Of a DNA stretch of 51,940 nt, positions 48,365 through 51,940 are shown piece after piece. Where the stretch lies: the NCBI GenBank assembly GCA_004295045.1, contig SHND01000060.1, positions 1 through 51,940 of the forward strand, written 5' to 3'. The stretch comes from Chloroflexota bacterium. Its GTDB lineage: Bacteria; Chloroflexota; Anaerolineae; UBA4142; SHND01. Position 1 is the stretch's first letter. Every line of letters begins with the position of its first letter. The notes beneath the pieces are model-generated. The model made no database searches, was not told where the DNA came from, and was given only the letters and a program-made list of their open reading frames with translations. The position numbers and the translations under genes are program-made.

Positions 48365-48436
48365 GGACACAGATGCCGCAGAAAACACAAATTCTGAAAA
48401 TCAACAGCGCTGCTTTTTTCTGTGAAATCTGTGTCC
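48365..48436. repeat. inverted repeat between M20 peptidase and hydrolase genes
   Basis: GGACACAGAT (48365-48374) and ATCTGTGTCC (48427-48436), with CGCAGAAAA and TTTTCTGTG as inner arms. It is a large hairpin without a clear T-run, of a dispersed-repeat type. Confidence 0.7.
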
Positions 48437-48454
48437 CGAAACAGTGTGATGGAC

Positions 48455-49633
48455 TCAAATTTTGCGCGCGAGCGCAAGTAATTCCGCGCGCTGCGCGCAC
48501 ATTTTTTCAAGCAGCGCGGCGAGGAGCTGCGTGCGCGGAATGATGCTGTCGCGGTCAATGTATTCATCCGGACTGTGGTCGAGTCCGCCGATGGGTCCGA
48601 GACCATCGAGTACGGGAATTCCTTCCGCCGCAACATTATTCGCATCCGACGCGCCGCCGGTGCTGACATCCTCGATGCTGAAACCGAGTTCACGCGCGAG
48701 TTCTTTTGCCCAATCCGCCATTAACGCGGTGGCGAGCGTTTTTGCCATCGGCGGAAAATTAAACTGTCCCTCAATTTCGACGCGCGTGCGCGGTACATGT
48801 GTTTGCGCGGCGAGCTGCATCACCGCCTCATGCGCGATGCGCGCCCCTTCGGGATTTACCGCGCGCACGTCCACCTGCACCCACGCCTCGTCAGGCACAA
48901 CGTTCGTGCGCGTGCCGCCGCCGATGATGCCCGCGTTCACGGTGACGCCCGGCGCGATGCCGTTCAAATTGTGCAGCGCGATGATTTGATGCGCGAGTTC
49001 CAAAATCGCGTTCGCGCCTTTTTCGGGTTCGACGCCCGCGTGCGCAGAATGTCCGTGTACGCGCAAAGTGTATTCGCCCGTGCCTTTGCGCGCGCTGACA
49101 ATGTTGCCGTTCGCGCGCGCACCTTCCAGCACCAACACCGCATCGGATTCTTGCACAAAGCGCGTGTAAAACTTTTTTCCGGTGAGCGAGCCGATCTCTT
49201 CATCGCAGCCGAAAAAAATGGCGAGTTCGGCAAAGTTGTCGAACCCAGCGACCTGCAAACCACGCATGGCGTACATCGCAGCGAGGACGCCCGCTTTCAT
49301 ATCGCCGACGCCGGGGCCGAGCAATTTATTTCCCTCCGCGCGCAGTGGGCGTTCCGCCGCGATGCCTTCGGGATACACGGTGTCGAGATGCGTGAGCATC
49401 AAGAATTTTCCCGCGCCCTTGCCGTGCAGACGCGCGAGATGACAGTTGCCAAATTCGCGCACGGGAAAATATTCCATGTCCCATTCCCATTCCTGCCCGC
49501 GTGCGTTGACCCAATCGCCTACAAAATCTACGCCCGCTTTGGTGAATGTGCCACAATCCACATTGACGAGCGTTTCGAGGTCAGCCAGAAACTGGGAAAG
49601 AGAAGATTCGAGAAAAGGTTGGAGGTTGAGCAT
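48455..49633 (-). CDS. M20 family peptidase (carboxypeptidase G2-like)
   Basis: A 392-residue M20 dizinc peptidase: LTHLDTVYPEG (His-x-Asp), LLGPGVGDMKAGVLA, FFGCDEEIGS (catalytic Glu and ligand) and GLDHSPDEYID (last His). A dimerisation lid domain is inserted at about 185-290. It probably removes a C-terminal Glu-like residue or cleaves a related amide. The ATG at 49633 follows directly on a heptamer array. Confidence 0.93.
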   Translation of the reverse strand: MLNLQPFLESSLSQFLADLETLVNVDCGTFTKAGVDFVGDWVNARGQEWEWDMEYFPVREFGNCHLARLHGKGAGKFLMLTHLDTVYPEGIAAERPLRAEGNKLLGPGVGDMKAGVLAAMYAMRGLQVAGFDNFAELAIFFGCDEEIGSLTGKKFYTRFVQESDAVLVLEGARANGNIVSARKGTGEYTLRVHGHSAHAGVEPEKGANAILELAHQIIALHNLNGIAPGVTVNAGIIGGGTRTNVVPDEAWVQVDVRAVNPEGARIAHEAVMQLAAQTHVPRTRVEIEGQFNFPPMAKTLATALMADWAKELARELGFSIEDVSTGGASDANNVAAEGIPVLDGLGPIGGLDHSPDEYIDRDSIIPRTQLLAALLEKMCAQRAELLALARKI

Positions 49634-49722
49634 GGTGCGAGATGCGAGATACGAGATACGAGAAACGTGATGCGAGATGCGAGAAACGTGATGCGAGATG
49701 CGAGAAACGTCAAACGTGAATC
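49634..49722. repeat. heptamer array (TGCGAGA/AACGTGA-like, about 12 units)
   Basis: Units TGCGAGA, TACGAGA, AACGTGA and AACGTCA alternate in a strict 7-bp rhythm immediately upstream of the M20 gene start, where its promoter and ribosome-binding site should be. The rest of the 360-bp gap to the next gene holds the palindrome at 49798. Confidence 0.92.
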
Positions 49723-49797
49723 GTCAATTGCGTAGCAGGTGTTCTCTAACGCCGAGATTTTACAAGCGCGCCGAATGAATGTCAATGTGAATTTTGC

Positions 49798-49849
49798 GGG
49801 TAGGAACGGAACCAGGTTCGTTCCCACCCACAGCGGTTCCGTTCTACCC
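49798..49849. repeat. dispersed palindrome GGGTAGGAACGGAACC...
   Basis: GGTAGGAACGGAACC (49799-49813) and GGTTCCGTTCTACCC (49835-49849) are inverted arms with one base difference; a nested GGAACC/GGTTCG pair lies inside. It belongs to the GTAGG...CCTAC-ended palindromes of this window. Confidence 0.8.
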
Positions 49850-49993
49850 ACGCACCATTCGTCACGCGCGTGACAGACACGCGATTGAAATTCGTGTACA
49901 ATTCTTGGCAGAGCATTGCGCGTCATCATGGTTTGTAGTAGTGTTATGGCAGTCAAGCAATGACTGCAGAGGTTGACAAAAACAGGAACGAAT

Positions 49994-51940
49994 ATGCCAA
50001 AATCAAAATCTGAATCGAGCCCGGCACGCGCGAAATCCCAACGCGCCCAGCGAAAGCGTTCCACGAAAGCGCGTTCGGCCCCCACACGTCAAGCAACCCC
50101 GCGCGCAAAAAAACAATCGTCCGCAGCCGCACGCGACGCGCAAACTCAAAACGCGCCCGATTGGGAGCAAATTGCCAAACAAAGCGCGGCGGAATTGCAA
50201 ATCATCAACAGTGTGCAGCAAGGACTCGCCGCGAAACTCGACATGCAAGGGATTTATGATTTGGTGGGTGACAAGATTCGAGAGATTTTCAAAGACGTCG
50301 CGGGAGTTCTTGTGCTCACATATGACCGTCAAGCGCAGATCGCGCAGGTCCGTTATGGGATGAAAGGGGTTCGCACTTTTGATCTCTCAAAGATAAAGGA
50401 TAAAAGATTCTTTGAGTACTTTGAAGAAACAAGACAAACTCTTCTGGTCAATCAAAACCTTACCGAAGCGTCTGCGACATACGGTATTTACAAATTAGAC
50501 GAGTATGCTTTCGAAAGCGCAACCACGATTGTTGCTGAGGGCTCGGCGCTTTTTGTGCCGCTTCTCGTTGGTTCGGAGGTCAAAGGTTTGTTTTCGTTGC
50601 AGGATTCAAATCGCGAAAATGCGTTCAGCGAATCGGACGTACGCCTTTTGCAAACGCTCGCCTCGTCCATGAGCGTCGCTCTCGAAAATGCGCGTCTCTT
50701 TGACGAAACGCAGCGTCTGTTAAAAGAGAGTGAACAGCGCGCGGCGGAATTGCAAATTATCAACAGCGTGCAGCAAGGGCTTGCGTCCAAACTCGATATG
50801 CAGGGCATCTTTGATCTAGTTGGAGACAAGATTCAGCATATTTTCAACGCTCAGGTCGTTACTATCAATATGCTGGATCGCCAAGCGAATCTTGCACATT
50901 GTCATTACATGATCGAAAAAGGGCAGCGCATTTACCCCGCACCCATGCCACCGGTGCAAGGGATTAAGCGTTATCTGGAAGAAACTCATCAGCCGCTCCT
51001 CATCAATCAGAACCTGCAAGCGAAAAGGGACGAATGGGGAATCAAAACCATTCCCGGGACAGACCCTGCCAAGTCATTTCTCGCTGTGCCTCTCATCATG
51101 GATGGTGAGATCAAAGGCACGATTACGCTGCAAGATATTGACCGCGAGTACGCATTCAGCGAATCTGATGTGCGCCTTTTGGAAACGCTCGCCAACAGCA
51201 TGGGCGTTGCGCTCGAAAACGCGCGCTTGTTTGACGAAACGCAGCGGCTCTTGAAAGAGAGCGAACAGCGCGCGGCGGAACTCGCCATCATCAACAGCGT
51301 GCAGCAAGGGCTGGCTTCCAAGATTGATTTTCAATCCATTCTCGGACTTGTTGGCGACCAAGTTCGCGCAACAATGAAAGTGACCGTAACCTTTATTGCA
51401 TTCTACGACAAGGCAACAGGGATTGCTTCGTGGCCCTATTTCTGGGGTGCCAACAACGAACCAATCTACGTCCCAGATGAGCCGCTTCCAGACACAATCA
51501 CCAAACGCGTACTCTTTGCGTCCGAACCGTTGAATCTTGGCACGACCGCTGAAATATTAGCACATGGCGCAGTCCCACCCGCGGGCTATGATGTTGGCAC
51601 ATCGTTTCTTGGGGTTCCATTTCAGGTGGGTGATTCGCTGCTCGGCGCACTCGTAATTGCTCATGCCACTCTTGAACACGCGTTTAGCGATTCGGATGCC
51701 CGTCTGCTCCAAACGCTCGCGTCCTCAATGAGCGTCGCTCTCGAAAACGCGCGGCTCTTTGACGAGACACAGCGGCTATTGAAAGAAAGCGAACAGCGCG
51801 CGGCGGAATTGCTAATCATCAACAGCGTGCAGCAGGGACTTGCATCGAAACTCGACATGCAGGGCATTTATGATTTGGTTGGCGACAAGATACGTGAAAT
51901 TTTCGACGCGCAGACCGTTGTCATTTACACGTATGACCCA
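49994..51940 (+). CDS. tandem GAF-domain sensor protein, 3' end outside the window
   Basis: An open frame of 649 codons that runs off the window. Residues 1-55 are Lys/Arg/Ser/Ala-rich and probably disordered. Three complete GAF domains and the start of a fourth follow; each unit is about 530-555 bp and begins with a helical linker NARLFDETQRLLKESEQRAA then EL-IINSVQQGLASK, nearly identical in each unit. GAF signatures include AFSESDVRLLQTLASSMSVA. Output domain (histidine kinase, cyclase or other) is unknown because it lies downstream. GAF 3 (about 51330-51730) is the most divergent in sequence, so ligands may differ. Confidence 0.85.
   Translation, partial: MPKSKSESSPARAKSQRAQRKRSTKARSAPTRQATPRAKKQSSAAARDAQTQNAPDWEQIAKQSAAELQIINSVQQGLAAKLDMQGIYDLVGDKIREIFKDVAGVLVLTYDRQAQIAQVRYGMKGVRTFDLSKIKDKRFFEYFEETRQTLLVNQNLTEASATYGIYKLDEYAFESATTIVAEGSALFVPLLVGSEVKGLFSLQDSNRENAFSESDVRLLQTLASSMSVALENARLFDETQRLLKESEQRAAELQIINSVQQGLASKLDMQGIFDLVGDKIQHIFNAQVVTINMLDRQANLAHCHYMIEKGQRIYPAPMPPVQGIKRYLEETHQPLLINQNLQAKRDEWGIKTIPGTDPAKSFLAVPLIMDGEIKGTITLQDIDREYAFSESDVRLLETLANSMGVALENARLFDETQRLLKESEQRAAELAIINSVQQGLASKIDFQSILGLVGDQVRATMKVTVTFIAFYDKATGIASWPYFWGANNEPIYVPDEPLPDTITKRVLFASEPLNLGTTAEILAHGAVPPAGYDVGTSFLGVPFQVGDSLLGALVIAHATLEHAFSDSDARLLQTLASSMSVALENARLFDETQRLLKESEQRAAELLIINSVQQGLASKLDMQGIYDLVGDKIREIFDAQTVVIYTYDP

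Noticed and set aside
50488..51867. Minus-strand short open frames opposite the GAF gene
   Set aside because: They recur with the GAF unit period and contain reversed linker codons, so they are shadows of the plus-strand gene that runs off the window.

Overview
The window looks like chromosome of a denitrification-capable (at least N2O-reducing) bacterium, most plausibly Chloroflexota (Anaerolineae-like). The grounds are a Sec/lipoprotein-type clade II nitrous oxide reductase cluster, an M23/LysM protein beside TPR-rich STAND proteins, many dispersed palindromes and heptanucleotide repeats, and several apparently leaderless promoters. The phylum is inferred; no rRNA or tRNA gene was seen.

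Layout. 1-708: end of a YyaL/DUF255-type protein. 839-13106: nitrogen-oxide respiration region. It has an NnrS-like protein, three Crp/Fnr-type regulators, a DUF1858-DUF2249 pair, and a minus-strand run reading nosZ - nosB-like - nosD::nosF fusion - nosY - nosL - cytochrome c - DUF3054. 13353-17283: small enzymes and regulators (VOC, AraC, TPR, histidine phosphatase, LysM-M23 peptidase). 17484-20176: a STAND ATPase with tandem TPRs followed by a GxxExxY/PD-(D/E)XK-like protein, a possible two-gene conflict module. 20321-26482: DUF1028, M24 peptidase, TPR membrane protein, Nudix, NfeD, DksA-like zinc-finger protein. 26522-28629: metG preceded by a promoter, a Met-rich leader peptide and a terminator, which reads as an attenuator. 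28641-34842 (minus): two glycosyltransferases, metallo-hydrolase, RfbD-like reductase, zinc-ribbon TPR protein, AAA ATPase. 35354-42435: amidohydrolase, a truncated inverted copy of its 5' end, membrane proteins, GNAT proteins (one broken), YitT, a Vps62-like protein. 42614-46546: rplS-rnhB-yraN-miaA and glycerate 2-kinase. 46606-49633 (minus): Gly-rich protein, alpha/beta hydrolase, M20 peptidase. 49994-end: an incomplete tandem-GAF protein.

How the parts fit. NosZ reduces N2O. The NosD::NosF fusion, NosY and NosL would mature its copper centres. The small lipoprotein cytochrome c and the NosB-like membrane protein could feed it electrons. The same TTGCA-N4-TGCAA palindrome lies before the nnrS/crp divergent pair and before the DUF1858 gene. 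A variant lies before nosZ. This suggests a shared Crp/Fnr-type regulon.

The signals most worth a second look are the Met-codon leader upstream of metG, the NosD-NosF fusion, the shared operator, heptamer arrays that have become parts of proteins (miaA, STAND ATPase, YyaL), palindromes that supply stop codons, and a scar holding an inverted gene fragment.
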